Source: Talpa occidentalis (Eukaryota; Chordata; Mammalia; Eulipotyphla; Talpidae). From it: a DNA stretch of 64,000 nucleotides. Position 1 is the first letter of the stretch. The number at the start of each line of letters is the position of its first letter. This document shows positions 33,071-45,252 of this stretch, one piece after another. The translations under genes and the position numbers were made by a program. The notes beneath the pieces are model-generated. The model saw only the letters and a list, made by a program, of their open reading frames with translations. It did not search any database and was not told the DNA's origin. The DNA is taken from NCBI RefSeq assembly GCF_014898055.3, contig NW_023605083.1:60800228-60864227 (forward strand), given 5' to 3'.

Positions 33071-34614
33071 TTGAAGAAGGAACAAATTTCCCTCAGCTCA
33101 TAAATCCCAGGTAACAACCTCACTGAAATTAAATTTTTACTTAGGTCTCAGAAGCCAGTTGTTTCTGCTCTGATGCCAGGGTGGATATAATAGTTCATTG
33201 TTTGCCATGGGCTCTCCAGAGTTGATTTATGCTGCCTTCTGTTGGCCAACATTCTAAGTAAAACCTCCGGAGCTCATGGCTAGAAAATGCTGCATCGAGT
33301 ATCAAGACCCAGGCAAGCTGTGAGCAAGCTTTCAACAAAAGTCCAACGGTCCTCTACTGCTGAAAATACTATTCAACTTCACTCCATCCTGCATTGCTTA
33401 AGCATGAACCAATATGAGTTTATAAGAAAACAATCTCAAATGTTAAGCCACTGCATCCTCCAGCATGCAAGATAGCACCCTTTTGATTATCTGTTACCTT
33501 CAGGTTTCTAGATCTCTTTTACACGTAGAGCTGATTCCAGCTGACCCAGGGGTCATTCCAAGGAGTTTCATAAGGCAGAAGGAGACTCTTGCACTGATAT
33601 CAAAAGAAGTCAGTCCCAGGCAGTTGTTCAAGGTCACCTGGCAGGTCGGCAGGAAAGCCATGGCTTGGCAGCACCCCATCCAACACTCTGCATGCAGGGG
33701 GCCACTACCCCAGCTGATGGGTCATCTGTCACACTTCTTGCCTCGTTCATTTTCAAGGACCAGAGCCAGGACAGCATTGATGTCAAGGCCTCACTGTCAG
33801 CGGCACTCACCCTACATGGCCTTCCATGCAAAGGGAGAGAAGTGTCAGTTTCCATGAAAGCAGAAATTTATTGCACAAAACCCAGCCATCCCCAGAGTCG
33901 TGCATGCTGCAAGGTCAGGGGGCAGGAGGCTTCTCAGGAAGGTGTGCGTTCTGTGTGGAATGTCTAATCTTGCCAGATCTTGGGGAAATTGGACTTCTCC
34001 CAAGGAGAGTTTTGCCCTGACTCTTGATAACTGTCAGCAAGTCTCACAAAGACAAGAACTCCTGAGACAGAGATGCCAAGCAGCCGGGAACCATTAAGAA
34101 TAAAGCTTAAGCTGTTGAACGAAACTAGAGACTGAGTCTTCCCTGGGCTACAACCCCTGAACAAAGTGGGCCAATGCTGGGCCTCACTCTTGCCACACTT
34201 GACTTCACTGAGGTGATGCAGTGCATTGTGAGGTTTCTCAGTCCAGACATCATCCACATTTGACGGGACAATTCTGCTGCAGGGGCTGCCTATGTTCTGT
34301 AGACTGTTTTGCAGGGTCCCGCCAGTAACACCTTCCGATGCCACTGGTGACGTCCCAAATTGACTTTGGACCTTAACAGCTATCCTCTGAGAGGCAAAAT
34401 CACCCCAGGTTAAGAACTACTATGATGGCAATTTTGCAAACTCTGGAATGAGCCAGAATCCAAATCCCGATGCCCTCACCCAATTTATCAGGTAACATTA
34501 GAAAATTCCTCAACTAAAAACAGAGTTGATGCCAATATCCATGCACAGGCTGGTTACAAGGACTAAATGGCACAGGGCACATGGAGCAGGCAGAGTCAGG
34601 CTGGGCACAGGGAA
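33071..34614. other. Unassigned sequence
   Basis: About 1.5 kb without a repeat I can name. Frames of 130 codons (33465-33857, plus) and 126 codons (33964-34344, minus) overlap other frames and show no domain. Confidence 0.4.
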
Positions 34615-34860
34615 AGCCAATGTTCAAATGCATATTATCATCCTCGTATTCCAGAAAGAGAAAGTGAAAGTAGAAGTGACTAAGAGGTCACTCAACCAGC
34701 CAGCAGCCCAGCAAGGATGTAAATGTGCCTGCATGATTCCTCATGAGTTCAGCAGACACTGAATGAGCTAACACCCCACAGCAGCACCTGTTCTGGGCTC
34801 GATAGCTAAAGCACAAACAAGAGTCGATCCCTGTGCTCCAGGAGCTCCAAATCCAGAGAA
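34615..34860 (-). repeat. MIR fragment followed by another old repeat
   Basis: 34615-34755 fits the MIR complement (cattttac-like block, aagaggtcactcaaccagcc, aaggatgtaaatgtgcctg). 34775-34860 (agcagcacctgttctgggct, gatccctgtgctccaggagc) fits the old 'ggcactg...ccctgccctcatggagc' repeat. Confidence 0.45.
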
Positions 34861-35744
34861 GGAAGCAGACGTGTGGCCTGGTGCTTCAGGAATGCCTGCT
34901 GCAGGCTAGAAGAGAAGTGCAGCGGCTGTGTGTGCACAGAGGTGGGGCACTTGACCCAGCCCAGTTCATGGGGGACATGACACCCAAAGGGATCCTGAAA
35001 ACTCCAAAACTCTTTCCACTTCACCTCAGCACTTGCTCCTTCCAACAGATGACAGACAGCTTTCGGCAGTGACTGGCAGACTTATCTCTAAAGCACGAGG
35101 TCTGCACTAAATCTGGGTAGGCCCACCCATCTCCAACTATTTGTCAAAAGGGAAGAAACCACAGTCTCACTGAGTTTGATGTCTTCATTCAGAAGCACAC
35201 AGTGGGTCAGCTGAAAGCTGCCTCTCACCTGGAGTGCGTGTGCGTTGTTTAGCAGTTTGGCAAGAGCACTTAGCACACCCCAGTTGCCAGCACTGGACTC
35301 TGTTCAGTTTCAAAGACAATTAAAACTTACTCAGCATGAATAGGCAGTGATGATGAATAAATAAAAACCCAAATTGCCACGAGAGCAGGTCCTCTTCCTT
35401 GAAAAAGCTGGTTGCATAAGAAGGGACCATGATCCTCACAAAAGGATAGACAAAAGGATTTCACAAGCAGATATTTTAATAATCTTATATTTCACTTAAT
35501 AAGCTGACTGCTGAAGGCCCACATTCGTATTTCCACTGGTTGACTTAAACACCTGCATCATAGCTGTGTCATCAGGCACCTGTACAGAAGGCCAACCGCT
35601 TGGACATGTCCCGCATGACAGCCCTGTGTCCCTGCTAGGAATGTGGGGGGGGCCAAACCCGTGACAATCCTTTGAGAACAGCATCCAGAGTTGCTTCTCG
35701 TCATAGAAAGATTATCCCAAAGTCCAGTATGATGCTGATGCAGC
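34861..35744. other. Unassigned sequence
   Basis: No feature recognised. Confidence 0.4.
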
Positions 35745-35862
35745 CCTCAGGCCAGCAGCAGCAGCCTCACCTGCATCTTGTTAGAAAAGCAGATTCTCGG
35801 GCTCCCTCCCAAAGCCAGGGGTGGGGATCTATATTTTAACAATTTCTTAGATTAAAGTACAG
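35745..35862 (-). mobile_element. MER5A-like hAT DNA transposon fossil
   Basis: Complement of MER5A: ccagcagcagcagcctcacc, tgcatcttgttagaaaagca, gattctcgggctccctccc, ggatctatattttaacaatt. Confidence 0.7.
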
Positions 35863-35879
35863 GAACCACTGCCATCCAC

Positions 35880-36010
35880 CATCTTCCCTTCACCAGGCCT
35901 TTCATTAGTTCATTTAACAAATTCTTATTGAGGGCCTCCCCTTTAATAACCTTGCCGCTAGATGCTGGGTGGCAGCAGTGAGTAAAATTGAAAGGGTTTT
36001 GCTCTTGCAG
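35880..36010. repeat. Old interspersed repeat fragment
   Basis: Same repeat type as at 27600: catttaacaaattcttattg, agatgctgggtggcagcagtg, agtaaaattgaaagggtttt. Confidence 0.45.
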
Positions 36011-36316
36011 AAATATAAATACCCTCACTGTGGGAGTGTTTGAGCAAGACTTTGAAGAACAAGCTGGCATTTTCCTGGTAGGGAAAACGATAGCAGGTGG
36101 CAGCAGCGGCAGCAGTGGAAACCACATGAGCACTGAAGGTGTAAGAGCACAAGGAAGTGTCCAGCAAGCTATTGGAAGTGCAGACAGAGCAGCACAGGAA
36201 GGAAGTGGCAGAAAATAACCCCCAATGAGAAATGTGCTGTTCTGACAGTGAGGAATCTTGATCCCCTATCTAAGCCTTCGGCACTTTAACCCAAGTTTCT
36301 CTTCCCAGAAAATGTT

Positions 36317-36356
36317 TACACACACACACACACACGCACGCACACACATGCACACA
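36317..36356. repeat. (CA)n microsatellite, interrupted
   Basis: About 20 CA-like units with CG and TG interruptions. Confidence 0.95.
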
Positions 36357-36489
36357 TTTTACATTCAGCATCAGGGTGTTCTCAGATCTCCAGTTAGGGT
36401 ACTTGCTACAGGCAATAACGAGCTACAGACTGTTTTGAGCAAGAGTGACCTGATCAGATCCAAGTATTAAGTGATGGTAGGAAATGAAC

Positions 36490-36665
36490 AGGTAAAAGCC
36501 CTTCCTTTAGGATCAAACAGACCTGGATTTGAGACCTTGCTCTGCCCCATACTAGCTGTAAGACCTCAGACAAGTCAGTATTTCATTATAAAATGGTCAT
36601 AATAATAGTTCCTACTTAGCAAGCCTTTAAAGAAGATAAAGTATGTAAGGTGTTCAGCACAGATC
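36490..36665 (+). repeat. MIR, well preserved
   Basis: aacagacctggatttgagac, cttgctctgccccatactag, ctgtaagacctcagacaagt, aaatggtcataataatagtt and gtgttcagcacagatccc run through most of MIR in order. Confidence 0.85.
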
Positions 36666-37189
36666 CCAGAGCACTGGCTCCATGGACACTTTCAAAATAA
36701 AGAACACAGTTCTGGCAGGCCAGTAAGAAAAGAGGGAAGCCCAGGAATGATCCCAGGGGCCTGGCTCATCTGCGGCCCTGGGAGACATCCCCAGATCTCT
36801 GGTCCATACCTGGTTAAGTGATACACATTTAGAATGAGGCTCATTTCTGAGCAAAGTAGGCCTGAGGAGGTGTGTGCTACTACTTCCTTTACAAGTAGAT
36901 GATCCTGAACCTTCTGGAGCCAGAAATGCGGGATCGAAGATGACCAAGCAAAGCAGTTCTGTCATAGTGTTTCCAAACAGATTTCATAACCAGATTATGT
37001 CTAAGATTTGAACTTGGCAACCACAGGTCTATTCTTCAGATTGTGAAAACAATATTCAAATAGCTGATGAGGCAGATTCCCAATAGAATGACACAGGTGC
37101 CATTGAAGATGCCGACTACAGATATGCTGTGGACACTTCACTATGTCTCATTCGGCAGGAATGGCACAAACCATTGGACAGAACTCTGC
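36666..37189. other. Unassigned sequence
   Basis: No feature recognised. Confidence 0.4.
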
Positions 37190-37262
37190 TTAGAAAGCAC
37201 AAATTCCTGGGCACATAGTAGGCACTCAATAAACATTTGTTCAATGAATGAATGAAACAGTT
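37190..37262 (+). repeat. L2 3' end
   Basis: Terminal L2 signature gggcacatagtaggcactca ataaacatttgttcaatgaa with GAAT units. Confidence 0.75.
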
Positions 37263-37384
37263 ACCACCAGACTTCCCAAGGAAAAATGAAAACTTAATAA
37301 AAAAGAGGTCTCAGGGTGTATCTAGCTCTACAGGTGTGGAAAGGGACACAGAGCAGAGTCTGAGTCCCAAGGACTTGCTACTTG

Positions 37385-37845
37385 TTATAGGTTAAAATAA
37401 CCCCTTCCCTGTCTCCCAAAATCATATGCTGCAATGCTAACCACTAGGACCTTGGTGTGACCTTTTTTGGAGGTAGGGTCTTTACAGAGGTCATTTAGTT
37501 AAAATGAGATCATTAGGGTGGGTCCTAACCTAATATTACTGGCATCCTTATGAAAAGGGAAACTCTGGACACACAGAGAGAACACCATGTGACGAGGGAG
37601 GCAGAGGTCATCAGTGGGATGCTTCTCAGGCCGAGGAACTGCACATGTTGTCAGCAAATCACCAGAAGCTAGGAGAGACATGGGGGACAGATTCTCTCTC
37701 TCGGCCATTAAAAGGAATCAACCCTGTGGTCACCTCAATCTCGGGCTTCCAGTCTCCTGAAACGTGAGGCAATAAATCTGTTATTGAAGTCACCCAGCTC
37801 GTGGCACCGTGTTACAGCAACCTTTGGCTAACTGACTCAGTGCTC
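37385..37845 (+). mobile_element. Solo LTR, MaLR (MLT1-type)
   Basis: A long old LTR is readable in order: cccaaaatcatatgctgcaa, tggaggtagggtctttacag, tcattagggtgggtcctaac, tggcatccttatgaaaaggg, gagagaacaccatgtgacga, aaatcaccagaagctaggag, cttccagtctcctgaaacgt, aataaatctgttattgaagt. AATAAA marks the old polyadenylation site. No internal viral gene lies beside it, so it is a solo LTR. Placing it in MLT1 rather than another MaLR is from memory. Confidence 0.7.
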
Positions 37846-37849
37846 TCTA

Positions 37850-38949
37850 TTATACACCCCATAGCTCTGAAAAAAAACAGGAGGTGGATTTTAATGGGCA
37901 ACCTAATAGTAGGCCTCTTAGCGGATGGTCAGTGGGTGAATGAATAACAGGCTAGAGAGCTTGATTATTCACCCCTTAGACTAGTTATTAATTCCTGGTG
38001 CAGAAACAGGGCCGCCATAAACAGGCCCTGCCATGGGTGAAACTCACAGGCAGACACCAAGCAACTAAATACAACACAAGTTGCCTCAAAGGACTCAGAG
38101 CGACCAGCCCCTTACTCTGCCTGAAAGATTGAGGGACAATTTCACCCTTTCACCCTTCCAGCAGAAGTCTGCAATCCCAAAGCAGGGATGCAGCAGGGTG
38201 CAGCGGAAGGGGCTGTGGAGGGAAGGAGGCTTGAAAGGCCACAGGCAGTCTGGTGAGGAGCTGGGTTTGGGTTGGCATCCATATGGGAAGCACATGGAAT
38301 CCTTCCGCGGGGCAATGGCATGACCAGATCGGTTTTCAGGATGATCACTCCAAGGGAGCCCAAATGCCAGGAGACCAAGCAGCAGCAGGCTCTTGTCACC
38401 CTCCTAATGAGGGATGACCAAAGCCTGAGCTGAATACATTGCAGAAGCTATAAATGGATCCCCCAAGCCCTTCCTGAGGTCAGTCTAGCAGTCTGTTTTG
38501 ACCCAGACACCACAGGCTGTAAGACAGTCCAACAGGCAGTGACACTGGCCTGCAAGGGATGGCCCCAACTTTGCCTTTCTGCTTTCAGGAAAGAGAATGG
38601 GTTCCCCCAGGTGCTCAGACCTCACCACATTTCTTAAAGAGTCTAGAAAGAAACTCATGAGGAAGATGGCCAGGAGCACAGAGCCCACTGAAGGCCAAAA
38701 GTTGATGTGGGTGTCATTTCCCTTCAAAGCTGGTGCACACCTCGCTAGGTCTGGTAGCTGGCAGGCCACCCAGGGCTCTCTGCCATCCCAAAGTGCTCCA
38801 GATCAATCTCCCCTGTTAGGCCCTGGCCTTGAAACAGGACGCAGCCCTATGCTGCAGAAAGAAGCAGGAAGATCAGGACTCCAGGCAGGCGAAGATGGGC
38901 TAATAAGGTGTCATTGGGGATTCAGTAGAGTGGGAGCCCCCTAATCACA
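37850..38949. other. Unassigned sequence
   Basis: Frames of 80-115 codons (for example 38597-38944) overlap frames on the opposite strand and have no domain. Confidence 0.4.
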
Positions 38950-39220
38950 TCTTAGAATCTCAGAATCTTGGGGGATTCAGCTGCCCCCTAACTATCCTCC
39001 ACCCAACCCCTGTACAGGTCATCCTTAAACTCTTCCAGGAAATAGAAAGTCCAGTTTTTGCAGCCCTAGCTGATCTTCACACAGATGTGAGCTTCAAAAA
39101 AAGTCTTTTTTTACATTGAGCCAAATAGGCCTCTCTGCTCTACCTCTGAGTGCCCCCAAGATAAAAAGACTCAATGCCACTTCTGCTTGGCCCTCTTTGA
39201 CTAGTTGAGGCTAACCCTCC
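38950..39220 (+). repeat. Possible CR1-like relic
   Basis: aaagtctttttttacattgagcc, aaataggcctctctgctcta and cctctgagtgcccccaagat resemble the same ancient family as 25195-25500. Weak. Confidence 0.3.
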
Positions 39221-40439
39221 TGTCCCACCCGCCTCCTTCCCCTGGTTCAAGTGAGCCAGAGGCCTGGCCTCTCCCCATGGAGCAACTACAACCACCTGCA
39301 CTCTGTTCACCCAGCCTCTGAACTCACATCTGGTCAGGTCACTTGCACTGTCTCACTAGCGATTTTCCTGTTGAAAGGAATCTTAGTCCAAAGATTTCTC
39401 CCTCCGTCTCTAGCACCCAAATCACAATCTCCGCTTCAGCTTGTTACCACACATCTGTACATTCCAAAAACACTGGTCTTTTAAGATAAAATGCACAAAG
39501 GGTCTAGGGTACAAAACAGAGGCTGCCATGGAGAAAAGGAAAGACAGGATCAAGAGAGCAAAATAAGGTGGTGAGTGGGGGTGGCAGGGTAGAGATGACC
39601 CCCTTTTCCTTTGCTCTCACTCTTCTGAGTGCACACCCATTATAACATCATTATCTGGAACATTTGAGGAACAGTGAGTTAGAGCCACAACTGGGGCTCC
39701 AATCCTTTCATACAGAGATTGGTTTCATTTCGCAGGACACTGGGTGTTCTGAGATTCCTAGGGGTGAGCATCCTCAGGGGGCATGCAAAGCAACCCAACA
39801 ATGTGAGGATACATACATTACAATTATTATTTCTGATTTATCTCATACCTTTAAATCTTCATTTGTGTATGTATTATTATATATCAGTCCATTCGCTAAT
39901 ATACAAGCAAATAAATATGCACAAGAAAGCAAGCTCAATGTATTTTTACTGAGATGTTTGCATAATCCAAAAGGTTTGGAGTGCCACCCAGGACAGCAGT
40001 CACTTAGCCCACACATGCCTCCTACTGGCTACAGGCATCCAGGGAGAGCGTGGCTACCCTTCACCTGCTAACCACACTCCTGTAAAAACAGGAACCCACT
40101 GACCCACGGTAGGTGCGTTATTAAGAGGGTGTTACTTCAACACTAATAGTGGTAGCACCCCTAGGATGAGGGAGAGGGCAGTCAGTCAATCTTAAACCAC
40201 AGCTAGAGGATCGTATCCCATACTAGAAGTTCTATTTTAAAAGCTGACCCCAAAACTGAAGTATTTTCAGAGGATAATAACAAAAGGTATCAAAGAAACA
40301 TGAAACTTCACCATGAGAGAAACACCAGATGAAACTAAGGATGTCCAGGCTGGCTGGAATGTGGGGGACCTGATGGCTGGTTTCAGGTTTCTAAAGGCTG
40401 ATGTGAGAAATGAAAAAAACATGACCCATGTGTCCAAAA
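39221..40439. other. Unassigned sequence
   Basis: No feature recognised. The 135-codon frame at 39664-40071 overlaps a second frame in another phase. Confidence 0.4.
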
Positions 40440-40640
40440 AGCTATAGTCCATGGGTGGAATTACAGACAAGAAAATTTGGGTATGACCTACAGAAAAACT
40501 TTCTGGCAGTCATTGTGAGAAAAAGAGCTCCGTGTCATAAGAGATGTGCAAACAGATACAGAGTGATTACTTGTTCAAATGATGCAGAGCAGACTCCATC
40601 TTCACATGAGGGGTTCATCTGGAACACAAGCTGGCCACAA
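40440..40640 (-). repeat. Possible CR1-like relic
   Basis: Reverse orientation of the same ancient pattern (agaaaaactttctggcagtc attgtgagaaaaagagc). Low confidence. Confidence 0.25.
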
Positions 40641-41333
40641 AATCAGTGCATGGACAGCTGGTGGCCCATAGGGAGATTTTAGATCATCCATAAATATTGA
40701 CATGATATAGTATATATATACATATGGGTGAACACCTTTATGGTTATAAGGTGATTTCACATATGTGTTTGATTCAGGCGAGGCTGGATTTACTTTCAAT
40801 GTACAGAAAATCATCCAGTGAAAGACAGAAGAGGGCACGTACAAGCACGGTAAGACTCTTGGGTGACTGAAGATGGGCAAACCATGAGGATGACTACAAG
40901 ACCTGGGAAACTCCTCCCTGCCTCCCAAGGCTCTCCAATCTTCAATACCAACCAGAGATGACTTTTAATTGCTGTCTTTCTCCTTCCACCAAAGTGTGGT
41001 CCCCAAAACCGCAGTCCCCAGAGCCCTGCAGGTCACCTGTCCTCCCAGAACAACCAGTTGGCCCCTTACCCTTTCTCTTCCCCAGGCAAAAGTACCTGGC
41101 CTGGAGCCTGAACAATCTGCTTTCCTATTTATTATAAGAGGAAACTGAGAGATGGACTCCCAATTACACCCAAGCTATTCTCCCATCTCCATCCCAGGGA
41201 CTACATGTTGATTTGAGCAATGATCTTCTGTAGGGCATAGCTAAACCCAAACATGGAACTCTAGGGTCAAGGAGGTTAATCATTAAGGCAGAAGATTTGA
41301 GGGCAATAACTTTAAGTCAGAAAGGGAATTAGG
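40641..41333. other. Unassigned sequence
   Basis: No feature recognised, apart from a short AT-alternating run at about 40700-40722. Confidence 0.4.
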
Positions 41334-41610
41334 GGCCTCCCTGGTGGCGCAAGGGGTTAAGCACAGCACTGTGAAGCTATCCTCAGCCTCTGTAGCATGA
41401 GTCCAAACCCCAGTTGGCCAGGGAGCTACCCACATGGCGCAGCAGACCTCTCCTGTCTCACCTGCTGCTCCCCTCAGTGTATTTCAGTCAGTCTGCCTGT
41501 TCTGTTCACCACTCTGTCTCTGGAGAATTCTCTCACCCCCCACCCCCACACCTCTGGCCTATACTCCAGCTCTTGTATGCAAAAATAAATCTTTTAAAAA
41601 AAAAAAAGAA
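41334..41610 (+). mobile_element. tRNA-derived SINE, older subtype
   Basis: Full length with tggcgcaaggg A-box-like, ccagggagctacccacatgg, the common body and gcaaaaataaatctttt. Nearly perfect target duplications agaaagggaattagg (41319-41333) and agaaagggacttagg (41611-41625). Confidence 0.95.
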
Positions 41611-41734
41611 AGAAAGGGACTTAGGATTTCCACCCCCATACCATGCCTCTGTTATAAAAATTCTAATTTTCATAACATTAGAATTAGACATTAAGAATTT
41701 ACCCAAAAAAAGAATTTACAAAATAAATCCCATC

Positions 41735-41912
41735 TATTTTTTCATCTGATCTTCAAAGCAGTCCTGAGATGTGGATGTATCTATTGGACAAGAAATTGAA
41801 TCTCAGAAAGGTTGCTTAATTTGTTCAAGGCCACACAGCTTTCAAACCCACACCCTAGCTCTCTCAACTACAAAACCCAAGCTCAAACCACTGTACCACA
41901 CTGCCCTCCAGT
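41735..41912 (-). repeat. MIR
   Basis: tcatctgatcttcaaagcag, caagaaattgaatctcagaa, gttcaaggccacacagcttt, caaaccactgtaccacactg: a clear MIR complement. Confidence 0.8.
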
Positions 41913-42069
41913 GTCCCACATGAGGGACTCTAACCCATCCACGAAGGCATCTGCCATTCCCACATTTTCAACAAGCAAGGGCTCTTTTTAGTTTTAATGG
42001 ATTATCTGAATTGTGATGTGGGTGGTTAGCCTCAGAATGATTCTTGCATAAGTCATTTCTTCCCCTCAA

Positions 42070-42205
42070 AGAGCCAAGAAGTTTCCTCATCTGCTTAATA
42101 TATGTGCTGATAGCCACCTGTCTCCTAGGATGATTCTAAATGGAATAACGTAAGCAAGGGGGCTGACACATGGTGGAGGCTCAGTAACTGCGTGCTGTGT
42201 CTGTT
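42070..42205 (+). repeat. MIR fragment
   Basis: gtttcctcatctgcttaata, tctcctaggatgattctaaa, gctgacacatggtggaggct correspond to the MIR 3' half. Confidence 0.6.
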
Positions 42206-43639
42206 GGCCCTTCTCACTTTATTGTCTGAGGTCCTTGTTAGAAAAGGAGGCTTGAAACAACTAGCTGAACCTATAAACTAAATTAGAACTGAAGCTCCAG
42301 ATTCCCAGATCATGAGTTTCCATTTGAAACAGAAGTGCATGCCTCTTCTTGTTTGACTTGCAGGAATTTTGTAAAATGAATCATTTAAGTAAAATGAATC
42401 TTCATATTAGGAAAGGCAGAAACCTAGGAATTTGGGGGGGAGGCAATAAAATGAATACTATTAAATTCTGCTGACTCTTAGAGCATAAGGCGTCTTAAGC
42501 ACGTTTTCACCACGTGTCCCAGATTTTCCAAGATGGTCCTCATTCCAAATGCTCTGTGTCTTGCTCAAACCATGTGGTGGATACTGTGCCAGTCCACGTG
42601 ACTCAATTTTGAGTTAGGAAAAGATGGTCCGTGTATGTGTGTGCGAGACCTCAGCCCTGGGGTGCTAACAATCCGGAAAAGAAGACAATGGAGAACGGAT
42701 GAACCATTGCGTGCAGTGATGTGCTGGAGGAGGGAAATGAAGGATGCTGGCAATTTGAAGCACGGCGGAGAAGATAGAGAAGGTGTCGCAAGGAAGGGGC
42801 ATGCAAGTTGCATCCTGAAAGTTGACTAGGAATTTGCCTATGGAGAAGAGGTAAAATGGACCTATTATTGTCCCCCCTCTGCCTGTAATCCTCTGCTCAC
42901 CTGCCACAAACCTCCCATTCCTTATCTAACTCGCATAGCACCTTTCCCACCCATCCCCAAAAGATGGCCCAACCTCCCTTTCTTCCCCTCTCGTTCTCAT
43001 CCAACCCATCCCTCTGCCCTCCCCCAGATCTTCCTTTCACCATGAATCATAAGACCCACTCAGAGCTTCCTTCTCTCTGAAAGACTCAAAATGGCTTATT
43101 TATTTAAGACTCTCCCTCCACCCCCAGTCCTCTCTGTCCTCATAGGCCAGCACAGCGAGCAAAATGCCAGGCCCAACAGAGGACAGAGAATGTGGAGGTG
43201 CTGCCGGCTCGTGATTCATGATTCAACAGAGTTGAGTGAGAGACTGTGGTGGGTGTGGGAGCAGTGAAGACACAAAGAGAAGGAGAAGGATTAATTGAAC
43301 CAAGCCAAGCTCAACCTTAAAGATCCTGGTTTGGTTTGTTCCCAAAATAGGGTTGAGCTTATGGCTGGTTCTTACTTGTTAGTAACCAGTTCACCCATCC
43401 CTTCTCTTAAGTCCTTGTCCATTAATCTTCTTAAAGAAAGCAACTTGACTCTGTCAGGATTGTTGGCTGTATGTCAAAAACCTGTTCTTCCACTAAGAGA
43501 TTTCAGAGGTGAAGTACGTACATAGAAATCTTCACAGAGAATTTCCATATAGGAGAGGGAAATTGTACTCCCAACCCACTACTGGGAGGTATATCCTGGG
43601 AGGATACATGTGCTTATGTACCGAGAAGTTGCATTTACT
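42206..43639. other. Unassigned sequence
   Basis: No repeat or gene recognised. Confidence 0.4.
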
Positions 43640-43990
43640 TTCCATTCACTCTCATTCACTTATTTTAAAATATGCACTGACTGTGATCAGAACATGAGAT
43701 AGGTATCACAAATATGGGCACAATGAGTGAGTCAGGTGTGGTCTCTTCCCTCGCAGAGTGATGAGGAAGTTAAACACATACACAAATAACTGCCACACAT
43801 TGTAGCTGGTACTGTGGTAGAGAACCGAGAGCAGGCTTTGAAAATCACCAAAAGGATTAAAAGATATTTTCACAGAGAAAGTAACGCTTGTTCTTCTCTT
43901 TGTGGCCCAACTCATCACTGTGTCCCTGAGGCATAGCACGGGGTTTTGCTCATAGGAGGTGCTCATAGGTGCCTGCCAAATAAATAATCA
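43640..43990. repeat. Old repeat fragments
   Basis: 43690-43810 resembles the old 'gtccctgccctc...aataaacaa' repeat (gtctcttccctcgcagagtg, taaacacatacacaaataac). 43905-43990 resembles an L2 3' end (gaggcatagcacggggtttt, gaggtgctcataggtgcctg). Confidence 0.4.
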
Positions 43991-44356
43991 AGATCTCAAA
44001 GAATGAGTAGGAGTTACTAAACAAAAAAGAGAAAGGAGATGTATTACAGGAAGAGGGCAGCATGATGGAAAGGTTCCACGCACAGGCCTGTGGGGGAAGG
44101 ACAAGTATTTCATTAAGAGAGTGGTATTGCTCGCAGCAGCAGATGAGGCTGGAGAAGGAAGCTGGGCTCACACTGGGAAATGCTCAGTATGCCATGCATA
44201 GAACTTGGAAATTTACCCTGGGAACAAAGGGTAAATCTTTTAGTGTGGACCTGTGAGCTTCCTATGGTAGATCCATATATAAATATGCTTTTTCTAGACA
44301 AAAACTACACATCTCAGAAACCAACTCAGTCTCCAGGACTTCAGTTAAGTTGAAGG
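43991..44356. other. Unassigned sequence
   Basis: No feature recognised. Confidence 0.4.
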
Positions 44357-44402
44357 TTGTGTGTGTGTGGGGGGGGGGGGGTGTGGGGGTGTGTGTGTGT
44401 GT
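44357..44402. repeat. (GT)n interrupted by a G run
   Basis: GT units, then an uninterrupted run of about 13 G, then gtgtgggggtgtgtgtgtgt. G-quadruplex and Z-DNA potential are both evident. Confidence 0.95.
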
Positions 44403-44599
44403 TCATCTTGGAATGTTATGACCTGGCCCAGGGAGTAAAGTGAATGTGTAAGAATTTCAATTAAAGTCTAACCAGGAATCTACACAGAGTCCTGAACTTT
44501 CCTACCCAGAGGTCCCTCTGTACTGAGATCCCAAATCCTCCACATTATCCTCCAAGTGGATTAGAAACATCCCCGCTGTGTGTGCTGCTCTGAATCTTA

Positions 44600-44785
44600 A
44601 AGCAAGGAAGGTACTAGAACTACCCCTATTAGAGTCCTTAGCACCAACCTGAGTTGGTCCAGAGGCATACTTTGGACCAACAAAATGCAGAGGTGTTACC
44701 TCTACCTAATGTCCAAGGATAGGTCACAGGAGAAAGACAAAGAGGTGGAGGAGCAGATTTGGCCTGGTTTTCTCTTGGGTTTGGC
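44600..44785 (+). mobile_element. MLT1-type MaLR LTR, left part
   Basis: gttggtccagaggcatactt, tggaccaacaaaatgcagag and ggtgttacctctacctaatg resemble the 5' part of an MLT1-like LTR. The right part resumes at 45253 after the MER20/SINE insert. Confidence 0.45.
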
Positions 44786-44910
44786 CTGAGGCAATTTTGC
44801 TTCCCAGGCTACATTTGGCAATGTCTGCAGGCATTTTGGGTTTGGGGTCTGGGGTTGTCACATTCCTGCAGGGGAATCAATACAAATTGATACAATACAA
44901 ATTGAGAAGG
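44786..44910 (+). mobile_element. MER20-like hAT fossil, left half
   Basis: gaggcaattttgcttcccag, gctacatttggcaatgtctg, caggcattttgggtttgggg and ggttgtcac follow MER20. It is interrupted by the SINE that follows. Confidence 0.7.
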
Positions 44911-45159
44911 AGGGTCTCTCTGGTGGCCTAGGGGCTAAGTCTCAGCACTATCACCATGAGGGCCTAAGTTTGATGCTAACCCACATATGGTGCAGCAGAC
45001 CTCTCCTGTCTCGCCCACTGCTCCCCTTAGCAGTGTATTTCAGTAGATCCTCCTGCTCTGCTGCCTACTCTGTCTTGGTGAATCCTCTCATTCCCACCCC
45101 CTCCATCTCACCTCCGGTCTACACTCCAGTTCTTCTATGCAAAAATAAACATTTTTTTA
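44911..45159 (+). mobile_element. tRNA-derived SINE, third subtype, inserted in MER20
   Basis: gggtctctctggtggcctag is followed by gctaagtctcagcactatca, the variant block shared with the copy at 23500. The B-box part is shortened. The common body and gcaaaaataaacatttttt tail follow. Imperfect flanking repeats are attgagaagg / attgataagg. Confidence 0.88.
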
Positions 45160-45252
45160 AAAAAGATTGATAAGGAATTCTCCAAATATCCTACAATGCG
45201 CAAGATGGTCTCCCACAAGAAAATATGTCAATAGTGCCAAGACTGAGAAAAC
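45160..45252 (+). mobile_element. MER20-like hAT fossil, right half
   Basis: aaatatcctacaatgcgcaa, gatggtctcccacaagaaaa and tatgtcaatagtgccaagac continue MER20 exactly where 44910 left off, ending in the terminal gactgagaaaac. Confidence 0.75.

Noticed and set aside
33465..33857. 130-codon frame
   Set aside because: Overlapped by frames in other phases and on the other strand; no recognisable domain.
35932..35945. gagggcctcccctt, resembling a SINE 5' end
   Set aside because: Only about a dozen bases match and no tRNA-like part follows; it lies within an old repeat.
37385..37845. Possibility of a provirus next to the MaLR LTR
   Set aside because: No gag, pol or env-like sequence and no second LTR within reach; solo LTR only.
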